A stretch of DNA of 64,000 nucleotides, from positions 29,163,001 through 29,227,000 of the forward strand of contig CANTUQ010000101.1 of NCBI GenBank assembly GCA_947683425.1, given 5' to 3'. The notes under the pieces were generated by a model. It saw only the letters and a list, made by a program, of their open reading frames with translations, was not told the DNA's origin and searched no databases. Below, piece after piece: positions 33,089 to 45,500 of this stretch; the first letter of the stretch is position 1; the number at the start of each line of letters is the position of its first letter. The stretch comes from Excoecaria cochinchinensis (taxonomy: Eukaryota > Streptophyta > Magnoliopsida > Malpighiales > Euphorbiaceae). A program made the position numbers and the translations under genes.

Positions 33089-34657
33089 TCACATCTCTGG
33101 TGGAGGGACCGCATTGTAATCTGCCTTCTTCCTCTTTTCTCTCTTCTCGGGATCCGTGATCTGCTTGGAGTCGATGAGGTCCTGGATCTTGCCCCTCAAG
33201 ATTCGGCAATTGTCAGTCAGATGGCCAGTGTGTTGGTGGTAGGTGCAGTATTGATCACTTTTGTGCCCCGGCTGTCCTTGGCTCAAAGCTGATCTGGACG
33301 GCAATGGCTGTAACTTGCCCTCTTTCATTAGCCTTTCCAACACCCAGGACAGAGGTCGACCCAAGTTAGAGAAGTACCGCTGGCCCTGTTCTGCTCCAGT
33401 GGCTGAGACCTCGGCTGTCTTACCATTTCTGCTACTGCTACCCCCGGCTCCTCCTGACTTGTAGCCTGACTGGTTTCCAAAATTCCTCCCAGTGAAGTTG
33501 TTTTGGCTGGCTTTCCTTGCTAGGTAGGCCGCCTCGGCTTCTACAGCAATGTCCTTGAGGGACTTCCAATCCCTGAGCCCTTTGAAACTAAGCAAATCCC
33601 TCAAGTAGGGGCAGGAGTTCCTGATGAACAGTCTGATTTGATCGGCAGTGTCGGGCTTACGCTTCATTTCCATAACCCGATTCCTCCACCTGGTGAGGTA
33701 CTCGTGGAATGATTCGTCATGTTTCTGCTGAAGAAGCTCGAGGTCCTTTAGAGTGACCTCCATTCTGGTGCTGCAGTCATATTGTCTCATGAATTCATCA
33801 GTCAGGAGGTCCCAGTCCTCTTTCGATCTCCTATCGAGGCCATGATACCAGTCAACCGCTGGACCTACTAGGCTGAGGCAGAAGTAGTCCACCTTTTGCC
33901 TCTTAGTCAGCCCCGTGCCTTTCATCACCAGGGTGTATTGCTTGACATGTGCAGACGGGTCCGACGTCCCATCGAACTTGGGTAGCTCGGGCATCCTAAA
34001 CCTTTGGGGCAGCAGATCCTCATCCCCCAAATCCCTGTCCTCGGGGTTGATTCCCTTACTAGCTGTTAGCAGGCGAGTGAGTGCCTCAATTTGCTGTTTC
34101 ATCCCTCTCATGGCCTCATCTTCGGCCCTGGGTGCTCTACCCCTCACGGCTTGATGGGCTGCTATCTCTTCCACCTCCTCTTCGATCAGAAAATCCTTAT
34201 TAGGGTCAGGGATCCTTGCCCTTCTTGGCTCAACGGGCACAGCAGCAACTTTAGGCTCCTCTACTGGTTGATGGGCAACACCTCCGACGAGGGGAACCTC
34301 CCCACCAGCAGGTGGTTCGGCTTGCCCCCGAGGAGGGGTTACTGGTGGCTGTGGAGCAACTGGTGCTTGGGGAGCAGGGGGCTGAGCAATCCTTTCGGCC
34401 ATTGCTCCCATCATGTCCAACATCCTTCGCTCGAATTCCTCGAGTCTCCTAGTGAGGTCTTGAGCGGTTAGGTTTCCAGTCTCTTCTGCCATTGAGGATA
34501 ATTCGCTACTTGTTGAGAATGACTCAGAATCCCAAAAAGGCACTAGTTCTAGCAATTCGAAGGGCGAGTCTGTTCTCACTAGCCGGCCGTCAGAACTCCT
34601 AGTCCACTTGGATGAATCTATGGTGGCTGAAAGATCAAGATTGTTAGAATGATGCAT
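33089..34657 (-). CDS. Ty3-gypsy Gag protein of Gypsy-A
   Basis: Open frame of 522 codons; a second Met at about 34492 (MAEETGNLTAQDL) may be the real start. N-terminal Pro/Ala-rich linker with a coiled-coil-like stretch (RRLEEFERRMLDMMGAMAE). Then the Retrotrans_gag capsid domain (FDGTSDPSAHVKQY, AVDWYHGL, FHEYLTRWRNRVMEMKR) and a zinc knuckle of CHHC type (CTYHQHTGHLTDNC). Forms the virus-like particle of the retrotransposon. The frame is intact while all enzymes are gone, so the element would need enzymes from a relative such as Gypsy-B. Confidence 0.9.
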   Translation of the reverse strand: MHHSNNLDLSATIDSSKWTRSSDGRLVRTDSPFELLELVPFWDSESFSTSSELSSMAEETGNLTAQDLTRRLEEFERRMLDMMGAMAERIAQPPAPQAPVAPQPPVTPPRGQAEPPAGGEVPLVGGVAHQPVEEPKVAAVPVEPRRARIPDPNKDFLIEEEVEEIAAHQAVRGRAPRAEDEAMRGMKQQIEALTRLLTASKGINPEDRDLGDEDLLPQRFRMPELPKFDGTSDPSAHVKQYTLVMKGTGLTKRQKVDYFCLSLVGPAVDWYHGLDRRSKEDWDLLTDEFMRQYDCSTRMEVTLKDLELLQQKHDESFHEYLTRWRNRVMEMKRKPDTADQIRLFIRNSCPYLRDLLSFKGLRDWKSLKDIAVEAEAAYLARKASQNNFTGRNFGNQSGYKSGGAGGSSSRNGKTAEVSATGAEQGQRYFSNLGRPLSWVLERLMKEGKLQPLPSRSALSQGQPGHKSDQYCTYHQHTGHLTDNCRILRGKIQDLIDSKQITDPEKREKRKKADYNAVPPPEM

Positions 34658-35413
34658 GGATGACAGTTATAATGCATGATCGTGAGTTATGCAGCATTTC
34701 GCAACCACATGCAAGCAAATAGATCCTTCCAACCTTATCACTCCCACACACGAGGTCGTGCGGTCTCTTTCCTAGGTGGGCTTCATCCAAGGGTTAACAG
34801 GGAACCCATTGGACGCGTATGGTGCACGATGAAAAACCGACAGCATAACACTCTTAATCTAATGCGCATTCGTATGGGTTTTGGCCATTACGTATTTGGG
34901 CAATTCAATTAAACCAAAGTGGGCCCAACGGGGCATGAAAGCCTTTGATAAAAGACCACTTGATTTGCTTGATTTTGTTTAATACGTGACGGCCCATATC
35001 ACAAGCATTGTATTAATGAACATACCACCTAGGGGAAGTTTTTACTTGCCAGTACATGAGCTTTGGTCAAGGTAATTTTACTTTAGGGCTACCCAAGCAT
35101 GATCCCTGCCGACGGGTCTAACTCGTCATGAGTATAGCGACCGATCGGGTTGTCATTTTGATATACCAAAAGGTACAAGGCTTGGGCTGGTGATTATCCT
35201 TAACACTTCCCTACAATGAGTGAAAGTAGGGTCGTGCTTCGGGAACGCACCGAGGTAAGAAGGGACCAACTAGCGTAATTCTAAGGCTCTAATATGCAAT
35301 GCAAATTTTTGAAAAGAGATATAATTTTAAGTTTTAAAAATCCAATTATACATTTTAACCAAAGCACTTTCGGAGTGAAGTCTCAAACACAAAGTCCCCA
35401 GTGGAGTCGCCAC
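34658..35413 (-). other. Gypsy-A 5' leader and primer binding site
   Basis: Noncoding leader. The primer binding site (35412-35394) abuts the LTR and is of the tRNA-Arg type reported for Ogre/Tat elements (from memory; tRNA match not computed). Confidence 0.7.
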
Positions 35414-36601
35414 TGTGACGCGCGCCGGAACCCGAAAACCCAGCAAGGGCCCTCAAAGTGAATCCGCCTTTGGGATTCGAGGTATGAAGGTTCGCGTCTT
35501 TTGATCATGGGCGCCATGAGACATCATCGGTATGTTTCTCCCAATAGAACATTGGGGAGAACAACCTAGCCTATTGACGCCTAAAGGCACCTTTGAGGTA
35601 TTTGGAGTCGCCACCCAATTTGCGTGAAATTGGGAAAAGGTTTCTCACCTCTATCGGTCTAAACCAAAGATATGGTGTCCGGGACTTCCCTCTTATTTAT
35701 GCTTTGGTTAATTATAAATGGGTTTTTAACTTCTTAAAATTATATCTCTCATCTCACACGATCGATGCATTCAAATTAAATAGCGCATTGCAAGCATTCA
35801 AAAAGCGATAAAGGAAAGCAATAAAGAAAGCAGTAAAAGAAAGCGATAAATAAAAGCGATGAACACGCAAGCACGCAATTACAATAGAAATAGGGGCGGA
35901 ATACAACCCCAATAAAAGGAAATTAAAAAAGTAAATGGGATGGAATACAATCCCCTAAAATAAATAAAGCTGCCCCAAAATTAATTACAAGGGCCCAAAA
36001 AAGGAATGAACTTGAATTTAAAACACTCACTCAAGATTAAAATAAAGAACATACATAAATCGGGACATTATTTGAGGAACATTGGTTCCTTCGCACTTGT
36101 TCGAAATTTAAGAACATTGGTTCCTTCGCGTTTACTTAAAAAAGGTTCGAAGAGTCGTTTTGGTTGTTTGGAAGAAAATTGGGATGAGTGATCCCATTTT
36201 ATTGAAAATTGACTCTTCGTTTTAATTGTAATAATTTTATTGTTGGCCTAAAACAAGGGACATTGGTCCCACTTTTATTAATAAAAATTTCAATTTAATT
36301 ATAGAAATATTTTTGTGATTTTTTATCGCACGCGTGCATAAATAAAATAATTATTTACAAATAATCACAACATGAAGAGAGAGATTGGGAAGATCTCACC
36401 CAAATCGGAGTGTCCGTCCACGCGTCGCGACCCATCCGGGGAGTCGCGGGGCGCTCACATAGCCCGACTCAAATTAAAACTCATACAAAAATCAACACCA
36501 AAAAGAATATTAGTAACAACTCCAAAAATTGATCAAATGGAGACAATGTAATGACAATAATAAAATCATAACAAATAATCATAGTATGGCGACAACAACA
36601 A

Positions 36602-36648
<47 letters not shown>

Positions 36649-36782
36649 ACTACATGGCAGCAACCTATAATAATAATAATAATCATAAATGTAAAAACAG
36701 AAAATAAATTATTAATAGTAATAATAATAATGATAATAATAATAATGAAAACAGAATATTAAATAAACACCAAATAAATAAC

Positions 36783-36819
<37 letters not shown>

Positions 36820-36875
36820 TAAATGGCAAAACGTTGAGACTAGCAAAAAGGGAAAAGCCAATAGTAGAGTAAAGG

Positions 36876-36906
<31 letters not shown>

Positions 36907-36956
36907 GATAATAGGATGGTAATAATGCAAATAATAATAATAATGAATGATAAATA

Positions 36957-36998
<42 letters not shown>

Positions 36999-38567
36999 TG
37001 ACAATAACTAATTAATGCACTAACTATGGAATGCCTAAATGATAGTAATAACAGTAAATACAAAAAAGAGACAGCAAATAAATAAGTATATAATGAACAC
37101 TAATAATAATGATAATATTAATAATAATGATAATAATAATAATAAAAACAAACATATGGAGGCATGTTAACAATGATTGTAAAGACAGAATAGCCAAACT
37201 AAGAAAAATAATAATAATAAAAAAACAATACTAACCTAATACGTTAAACGAAACCAGCAATCACAAAAATAAACATGAAGGAAAAAAGAATGGCATGCCC
37301 ACAGTGACTAAATCAAAGAGAATATTAGGCAAATGACATAGTATTTAATGGTAAAAAATGAGGAAGTATTTTACAATAATAAATAATATACAAACGAATA
37401 AATGAAATTGGCCCAAGAATGTTTACCCTCAGAATTTTTAGATCGGAAATAGGATGTCTCAATCCGTTCCCCTTGTCGATTTTTGATGATAATAATATTC
37501 GAAGCAAATGTAAAAATCTGTGTTTTAAACAAATTAATTTAAAGAATATTTTTGTGGGATGAACAAGCCAAGAAAATTAATTTCTCTTGCTCAAATCAAT
37601 CCAAGATCAAATATTTTGTAGTGGTAAAAAACCAAAATTTGAGAAGAAAACTTAAAGATTTTTGAAAGATTTTTGAAGAAGAATTTTTAGAAGACAAAAA
37701 AATGCTCCCTGGAAAGTGAAAAATTAGAGAGAAAAAGTCTCAGGGATTTTTTTATGAAAAATTGCCGTCCCTTAAGAAATGAAATCAAGTTTCTATTTAA
37801 TTTGCTGGGTTGTTCCAAAATATGAAAGCCAAAATGCCTCTTTCATTTTCCTTTCCGAAATTTGCACAGGAAGGGAAAAAGAATCGGTCAAAACGGCGGT
37901 AAAACCGCTGAAAAAAAAATAGAAAATGCAGATAAAAAGAATATGCCCGCGTGAAGGGGATGACTGCGCGCAAGAGGCACGCGCGGTGGGGGGAAACCGC
38001 GTGACTATGCGCGCATGGTGAGGGGAGGTCGCGCGGTGGCCAAGTGGCCACCACGCGGCCACCTCCACCAATTAAGAAGGATGGTCGCGTGATGGCAAAG
38101 GCCATCACGCGACCCTGCAATAGTAAAGTGGCCATAATGGCCACTTTACCAAATCTTTAAATAGTTTTAGTTTTTTTTTTTTTTTTTTTAAATCATTTTT
38201 CTTTTTTTTCTTAAATCTTTTAATTTAATTCTTTATTTAATTAAACCAATTAACTAATTTAATAACTAATTTCCCTTTTTTTTATTAAATCGATTACTTA
38301 ATTTATTCAATTAAATTAAGAAAACTAATTTAATTCTCCTTTTGTAATTAAATTAATTAATTTAATTCAATTAAATTAAATAACTAATTTAATTATTTGA
38401 TAATATTATTTTTGGAATTAAAATTAATGATAATTTTTTTAATGATAAAAAAAAATAAGGGTCTCGACAAGGAAAACATCATTTTTGACACATTTGCCTG
38501 TGAGTCGGTATCATTTTCATCATCGGGTAATTCTGATCTTGGACCGCCTCGGGACCCGGTGTCTACA
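35414..38567 (-). repeat. Gypsy-A 5' LTR (element sense)
   Basis: 3154 bp, near-identical to 25761-28902 and bounded by TGTGACGCGC and GTGTCTACA. Confidence 0.95.
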
Positions 38568-38572
38568 GCAGG

Positions 38573-40408
38573 GACGTGGTTTTTTGATGAAAGTACAAAT
38601 TAGAATTGGCAAAGCAATCATGACAGCTCACAAACTCCAATTTTAGCAACAAATACGATAAATTCTAGCTACACAAATTCACCAAACACAAGCCTAGCAA
38701 ATAGTCCACCAAACACAAGCCCAGTAAACTCACCAAATACCAGCCCAACAGTCTCACCATCATCTACCTCCACTACTTCCAGTAGTCCTTCATCTAATGA
38801 AACACCTCCATGTAAATATAAGCCTCTTAAAGAAATGTATGAGACGTGTACTTTTGTTTTGTTGGTTTCAGATCCACTCACTTTTACACAAGCTACTGAA
38901 AAGGAGGAATGGCGCAAAGTAATGAAGGAGGAAATTATGGCAATACAAAAAAATGAGACATGGATGCTTGTGGATCTGCCAGAAAATAAAAATGCCATTG
39001 GATTAAAGTGGGTGTTCAAGACAAAATACAATTTAGATGGGAGTGTACAGAAGCACAAAGTTCGGTTGGTGGCTAAAGGGTATGCACAACAGTAAGGCAT
39101 TGATTTTGATGACATTTTTTCTCCTGTTGCTCGCTTTGAAATGGTGAGAGCCTTTTTAGCCATAGCTGCACAATCACGATGGCCTGTTTATCAATTTGAT
39201 GTCAAATCAGCCTTCTTAAATGGCGACTTGGAGGAGGAGGTTTATGTTATGCAGCCAGAAGGATTCATCATACAAGGAAAGAAAGATAAGGTGTACAAGC
39301 TGAAAAAGGCATTATATGGGTTGAAGCAGGCCCCTGGGGCATGGTATAGTAAGATTGGCTCATTTTTCCGAAAAAATGGGTTTAAAAGAAGTGAAAATGA
39401 GCCTACTTTGTATCTGAAGAAGGGAAGTAATAATGGTTTGCTATTAGTTTGCATTTATGTTGATAATATAATTTATATGGGCTCATCTCACTCTTTTATT
39501 GTTGAATTCAGATTGAGTATGTTGAAAACGTTTGAAATGACAGATTTAGGTGTGCTGCATTATTTTCTTGGGTTAGAAATTAAGCAAGGAGAAGATGGTG
39601 TGTTTATTTCACAAAGAAAATATGCAGAAGACCTTCTCAAGCGATTCAGCATGTTAAATTGCAATATGGCTGTTACTCCAATGAATGTTAATGAGAAATT
39701 GCAGCTTGTTGATGGTACAGAGAAAGCAGATGCAAAAGTCTTTAGGAGTCTAATTGGTGGTTTGATTTATTTAAGTCTTACTCCAGATATTGTGTTTTCA
39801 GTCAGTCTAGTTTCAAGGTTCATGCAAAATCCTACAAAACAACATTTGGGAGCTGCCAAGAGGATTTTGCGATATGTAGCTGGAACTATAAATTATGGAA
39901 TTTGGTACTTTCAAGTTACAGATTTCAATTTGGTTGGCTTCACTGATAGGGATTGGGCAGGCTCTTTGGATGACAAAAGAAGCACATCTGGATATGTTTT
40001 CAATATTGGTTCAGGTGCCATAGCATGGAGTTCAAAAAAGCAATCAGTAACAGCACTTTCTTTCTTAGAGGCTGAAAATATCGTAGGCACTTCTGTAGCT
40101 TGCCAAGCAATATGGCTTATAAGGTTACTTGCTGATATGAATTAAGAACAAAAGGAGGCAACTGAAATTTTTTGTGATAATAGGTCTACTATTGCAATTA
40201 CAAAAAATCCAACAATGCACGGGAGAGCAAAGCACATCGACATTCGATTTCATTTCATCAGAGATCTAGTTGCAGATGGCTTGATAACTTTGAAGTTTTG
40301 CAGTACTCATGAACAGTTGGCAGATATATTCACAAAGTCACTTTCGTGTGAGAAACATGTTAAATTCAGAGCTCAACTTGGTGTATGCAGTTATGAATCA
40401 AGGGGGAG
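38573..40408 (+). pseudogene. Copia-B reverse transcriptase and RNase H
   Basis: After a Ser/Thr/Pro/Asn-rich linker (38640-38810) the RVT_2 domain runs GLKWVFKTKYNLDGSV, RLVAKGYAQ, a stop, then FSPVARFEMVRAFLAIAA, SAFLNGDLEEEVY and ALYGLKQAPGAWY. The catalytic YVDD is YVDN here (39463 area), removing a metal-binding Asp. RNase H follows (GFTDRDWAGSLDDKRSTSGY, then CDNRSTIAITKNP and RAKHIDIRFHFIRD). A second stop lies at about 40143. Non-functional. Confidence 0.92.
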
Positions 40409-40662
40409 TGTTGAAGAACAATGATTCATAACTGATTTGAAGTGGTTTTCAGTAGTGTGTTTTTCCTTAAATCTTGTGTAATTTGTTAGTCAAATAAGGC
40501 CTGATTTTGTGCCACTAATATCTTTATTCAGTTGAGTATTTTTAGTTATTTCCAGTACTTTGTAAGCCTTTAAATAGGCATTTTGCTGATTGAATAAAAC
40601 AAAGGAGAAAACACTTGCAAATTTATCTTGTATTAAATTATTTTCTTGCTTTGTACCCAACA
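40409..40662 (+). repeat. Copia-B 3' LTR
   Basis: 254 bp, TGTTGAAGAAC...CCCAACA. Confidence 0.93.
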
Positions 40663-40787
40663 TGGAAATGTGGTTGCATCCTAAGAGAGATTACAACATC
40701 CAATCAAGGAGTTTAAGCCTACCTCAAAGACTTCTTATAGCGATTGATGTGTCATCTGCAATGCAATATCTTCATCTGAGTTTTTTA
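40663..40787 (+). pseudogene. Receptor-kinase pseudogene, continuation
   Basis: Resumes exactly at the Copia-B TSD. It matches the hinge to the alpha-E helix of the intact kinase (MEMWLHPKRD, SLSLPQRLLIAIDVSSAMQYLH). Similarity ends at the foldback insertion; beyond it only 3' flank sequence follows, so the catalytic loop onward is deleted. Confidence 0.88.
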
Positions 40788-41252
40788 GGGTTGATTTCAC
40801 TGATAGTTATCGAACTTATACCAAAATTACGCAAAAGTAGCTAAATAATTTTTTTTTTCAACATTGAACTTAAAACCATTATACACAAAAGTCATTATGA
40901 ACGGATTTCGGTGTTGAATCTTGTTGACTCTCACTGGAAAATCTAGCCGGAATCTGTTCATAATGACTTTTGTGTATAATGGTTTTAAATTCAATGACTG
41001 AAAAAAAATTATTTAGTTACTTTTGTGTAATTTTAGTATAAGTTCAATGACTATCAGTAAAATTATTTTAAGTTCGTGTGTGCACATGAGCTGTCAGCTA
41101 GATTTTCCGGTGAGCGTCAACACCGGAATCCGTTCATAATAACTTTTGTGTATAATTGTTTTAAGTTCAATGACTTTTTTGAAAGAAAAAATTATTTAAT
41201 AACTTTTGCGTAATTTTGTTATAAGTTCGATGATTATCAGTGAAATTAACCC
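40788..41252. mobile_element. Mutator-like foldback element (FB-2)
   Basis: Starts GGGTTGATTTCACTGATAG, ends CAGTGAAATTAACCC; related to FB-1. Nine-bp TSD with one mismatch (AGTTTTTTA at 40779-40787, AGTTTTCTA at 41253-41261). It contains three copies of the arm: one left arm and two right arms, the first near 40970-41065 and the terminal one at 41135-41252. This suggests internal duplication. Confidence 0.85.
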
Positions 41253-41274
41253 AGTTTTCTATCTTTTAATTATT

Positions 41275-41480
41275 TAATGCATTTGTTAAATTGACTGTCC
41301 ACTAACCACTTCTAACACACTTTAATGGCTTAGACAAGAAATTACCCTTTACAATCTTTCATCTCTCATTGATCTTTTTATTGCAGCAAACCATTTGGGA
41401 GGGAGTCTTCCACCAAATATAGGCCTCACTCTTCTTAACTTGCAAAGATTTACCATTGTTCAAAATCCATGGATGTATTT
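41275..41480 (+). pseudogene. Third receptor-kinase fragment with flank
   Basis: 41275-41330 matches the flank at 17070-17120. 41354-41475 matches LRR-coding sequence of the intact gene near 14192-14325 (CCACCAAATATAGGCCTCAC). Scrambled order shows rearrangement of duplicate copies. Confidence 0.75.
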
Positions 41481-42551
41481 GCCTTCATAGCTATTGTTTA
41501 TGAGTTTATCTCTTCCCAGGTTGGTTCCTAATTCCTGATTTGCAGGGCAGTACCCTCCCCTCTCTTGTATGAGATTGGAAGAGAAAGAAGATAGGTGGAA
41601 TAAAAATACTTCGGCGATTAACAATTATATGTTTACTCTACTAAAAATGTTTATTTACAATTAAGTGTCACGTAAAAGTATTTACAATTAAGTGATTATA
41701 ATTTGTAATTCAAAACAAAATATTTATAGTTAAATTACAATTAATCAGTGTCTAATTAATATTTTGAACATACCTCAGGGCCCATACTTAACCCGTCCTT
41801 CTCTAACTTTAGCCCATCCTTTCCGGGCCCAAAACTCGCTATAACTCACAGCCGAGTGATCTAAAAATCCTACTTTACTTAGCTAATAGTAAAAAAAATA
41901 GCAAAAGTTATAAAAGATTCGACTCTGATTTAACTGGTGCAATATAAATCTTATTGAAGTTCGTTCTTCAGCAAATATATCACAAGTTATTTTTGTTATT
42001 TATTTCCTTTGACGTTTGTCCAACGCACAACTTATTTTGGTGTTTAACTTCCTTTTCTCAAGCACTAATTCCTTGTTTTCATTCAGTTTCTATCATACAA
42101 ATTCCAATCTTTATATGACCTGCCTTCCCTATCTGTTATGCTCACTACACTACCACAACTAATTTAAAAATTATTTTACATTTTAACTCAAGCGAATATA
42201 TATATATATTAACTATTCAGTATCTAAAATACATTCGATTGATTAATTTGAATTCGCTCTTGGTGACTTGATAAAAATGTCAAAACACACCATTCTAAAT
42301 ACTCAATAACCGAACTTAGATTGTGAGGCCTTAGGTTAAGGGAGAAGAATTAGATTGAATATTTTAGTTTTACAACAATATGCAGCAATCTAAAAATGTT
42401 ACAATTTTATCACAATAAATTTGATGGGAATTACTATTAACTCAAACCATAGAAAATTTGTCCATTAGGCTTATTTTTTTTAGGGCATTGAAAACAATCT
42501 AACATCTGGAAAAGATCCCAGTATACATTGGGAATTCTGTCACTTGCTCTC
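41481..42551. other. Intergenic, nothing recognised
   Basis: AT-rich sequence between the kinase debris and the stop codon of the BIR1-like gene. The last part contains the 3' UTR of that gene. Confidence 0.55.
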
Positions 42552-45500
42552 TTAATAGTCTTTCCTTTCACATTTATCTCTGATGATGCCAATTGTGGCG
42601 TAAACATCCAGCATGCTTGGCCTTTGCCCTGGAAATGGCTCAACACAATTACCTGCAACTCTAAGCAACTCGAGAATCTCATTGTCATGTCCTTGCCCTG
42701 TCAGCACCTCATCCACGTCATCACCAGAACAACAAGAACCAGAACTTGTTAAAGAACTAGAATTCTTTCCTGTGATCAGCTCAAGAAGTACAATTCCAAA
42801 GCTGAAAACATCTTCCTTCAAAAAGCATTGCTCCCAAAGTTCAATATCCATAAAGAAACCTCTGCTTGAACCATTAATCTCATTTGGGTTGATTAGCGTC
42901 GCCATCCTGAAATTCGACAACTTGGGCTCAAAATTCTCATCAATTAAAATACTCTTTGAGCTTACATTAAGATGAGCCACGCGAAAGTCGCTGCAATGGT
43001 GTAGCCATGCCAAGCCTCTTGCCAAACCAACAGCAATTTTCATCCTTATTGGCCAATCAAGAACATTCTTCTTGTTATTTAACCAATCAAAGAGATTTCC
43101 ATTGGATAAATACTTATAAACCAAGAACAGTTTCTTTGATTCTTTGCAGAATCCAATGAGTGGAAGTATGTTGTTGTGTCTCAATCTTCCTAGCGTCTTT
43201 AATTCGGTTATGAAGTGTTGTTCAGCAAGTTGAGAATTGGAGAATTTCTTAACTGCAAGAGACCAACCATTAGCAACAGAGGCCTTGTACATGGTTCCCG
43301 TACGTCCCATTCCAATTATATTTTGTTGGCTGAAGTTTTCTGTTGCATTGGACAGATCTTTAAGACTCATTCTTGAAACAAAGTTCTCCGATGTTGAAGC
43401 CTGTTGACGTATTCTCACTAATTAGGAGTAGGAAAAAAAAGAATGCACCTTTTGGTCCCTAAATGATGCGTGTTCTCTCCGCTGAGACCTTGAAATTTTA
43501 TTCATCAAAATCAAACGTGTTCATTACAGGCTTGGGCTGCTGTTAAGCTGAGTTAGTGGGCTTGTTATGTATATGGTAAATACCGAGCCCAAGGAAGCCG
43601 ACAGAAAGTATAGTATATTTTGTCTAAGCCCTATTCAAAAATACACTGTAATTTTAAGTTTGATCCAGCCCAACACAAACCATTCCTAAATCTGTTAGAC
43701 ACCTTTAAAGACCCAACACGTTGAATTATTTAAATATTTTTCAATTAGTGAGTGTGATATAGTTAATAATAATTTATGTAAAACTTTAATAGTTAGATTT
43801 TAGATGCTAGGTGTAAATTGATAATTATCGCGCTAGACGACATTAGAAAAATATTTAAATAATGCAGGTTGTTATAATAGTCTAGTAGATCTCTATTATT
43901 AGAGTTAAGAAATAACTTAATGTGTACTTTAAAATTTTTTTTAAGGATCTGATATGAATAAATAAAAGTTTAGAGACCCAATAGCAAAAATGCATTTTTC
44001 CATTAATTAAATATGCTTGCATTTTAAATAATTCCATAAGATGTGACAAATTTAAATTATAAATTGATAATATTTTATTATTTTACATCCAAATCATAAA
44101 AAAAAAGAGCAAAATCTATTTTTAGGTCCTTGAACTTTTAGAATTTTCTATGTTATATCTATTTACAAAAAAAAAAAATTATGGATTAAATCTTTTTATT
44201 TTCATACGAGGTAACACATAGTCCCTCATTAAAAAGACTAATGTGCAAGTATTTCAATTACTATTAAAAGACGCAGTATTTATTTATTTTTTTTAAAGGA
44301 ATCCAATGTGAAAAATTATAAGATTTCAGGGACACATTGTGAAAAAATTTAGAAGTTTAAATATCCAATTGAGATTTTTTCAATATGACAAGTCATTAAT
44401 GGCTGTTAAAATGTATGAACTCATGTGCCGTTTATTAGAGATTGCATATCATCTTATATTAAAGGATAAAAATCTAATCGAAAAATTTTTCTTGTAAAAG
44501 GGGATCCAATATATAAAATTTTAAAAGTTTAAGGATCTGAAAATAGATTTTACCTAAAATACTTCATGCGATATTAAAATATCGCCTCTGTAGAGATATT
44601 TTCGAAGTATTTATGTTCTACGGGTCGGACCGGGCTAAGTCTGCACTTAAAAAAATTCAAATCTGCCAAAATAGGTGGGCTTTTGAATGGGTTTGTATGG
44701 AACTGGACTTACTTACAAAATTAAATAGTTGTCTAAATACGTAAAATTTGGGGACGGAATGGATATCTGAGCCCATAGCCTGTTAAATCAAAATCAAACC
44801 TTCCAATTCTTACTTTGTCTAAAGAGGAAATTAACTCCGCATATAGTTAGAGAAAACTAAACAAGATCAGAGTTTTATGTTTAAATTTTGCATTTAGTCA
44901 AAATGAAAAAGCTCTAAGGCTTCACAAAACTAGAATCTTATAAAGAGCAAACGTCAAAGGCTGAATGACACAAGAAGAGGGAGAGTACCTGATTGTCCAG
45001 TATGAACTCCAGAGATGACAAGCTGCTGAATGGATCAAACTCTGCGTGTTTATTTTTCTTTCTCTTGCTCATCATTGACTTCACCATTGCTGCAACAGTA
45101 ATCATCTCATAATTCTTCCCGCTTCGCAACCAAGGTACACAATAAGATGCATACACAACTATTGCTGAAACTGCAGAAACCAAATACCCAACCTCAAATC
45201 CCCTCTTAATTGACTTCCCAAATGATTCCTTTGAAGTGTTGCAGCTATCCAATGGCGGCCCACAGAGTCCGCTGTTATTTGCATAGCTATCAGCTGAAAT
45301 TGTGGCATTCTGAAATCGTGGCACTGGCCCTGATAACATATTATTAGCTACGCTAAACCGCTTGATCCGATTCAGTTGACCAATTTTTGGTGGAATTTGA
45401 CCAGTTAGATGGTTGTTGGAAAGATCAAGAACATTTAAAAAAGAAATATTGACAATATCAAGTGGGATCTGACCAGAGAACTTGTTGGAAGAAAGATCAA

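Larger units (their letters stand above)
25761..38567 (-). mobile_element. Gypsy-A: young non-autonomous Tat-type Ty3-gypsy element
   Basis: LTRs 25761-28902 (3142 bp) and 35414-38567 (3154 bp), TGTGACGCGC...GGTGTCTACA, with perfect TSD GCAGG (25756-25760 and 38568-38572). The LTRs differ mostly in AAT and T run lengths plus about eight substitutions. Read on the minus strand: PBS TGGCGACTCCACTGGGGAC (35412-35394), the type used by Tat/Ogre elements; gag at 34657-33089; then no protease, RT or RNase H. A remnant of the integrase tail lies near 31745-31705, then a 3' region with a 1.65 kb minisatellite and the PPT beside 28903. It is an internal-deletion derivative of a relative of Gypsy-B. 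Confidence 0.93.
23256..40662 (+). mobile_element. Copia-B: complete-length Ty1-copia element with nested Gypsy-A
   Basis: 254-bp LTRs at 23256-23509 and 40409-40662, and a perfect 5-bp TSD TGGAA (23251-23255 and 40663-40667). PBS TGGTATCAGAGC at 23514-23525; polypurine tract AATCAAGGGGGAG at 40396-40408. The LTRs differ at about nine positions (roughly 3.5 percent by eye). It inserted into the kinase pseudogene and carries Gypsy-A (25761-38567) in its integrase. Internal stops show that it is no longer autonomous. Confidence 0.95.
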
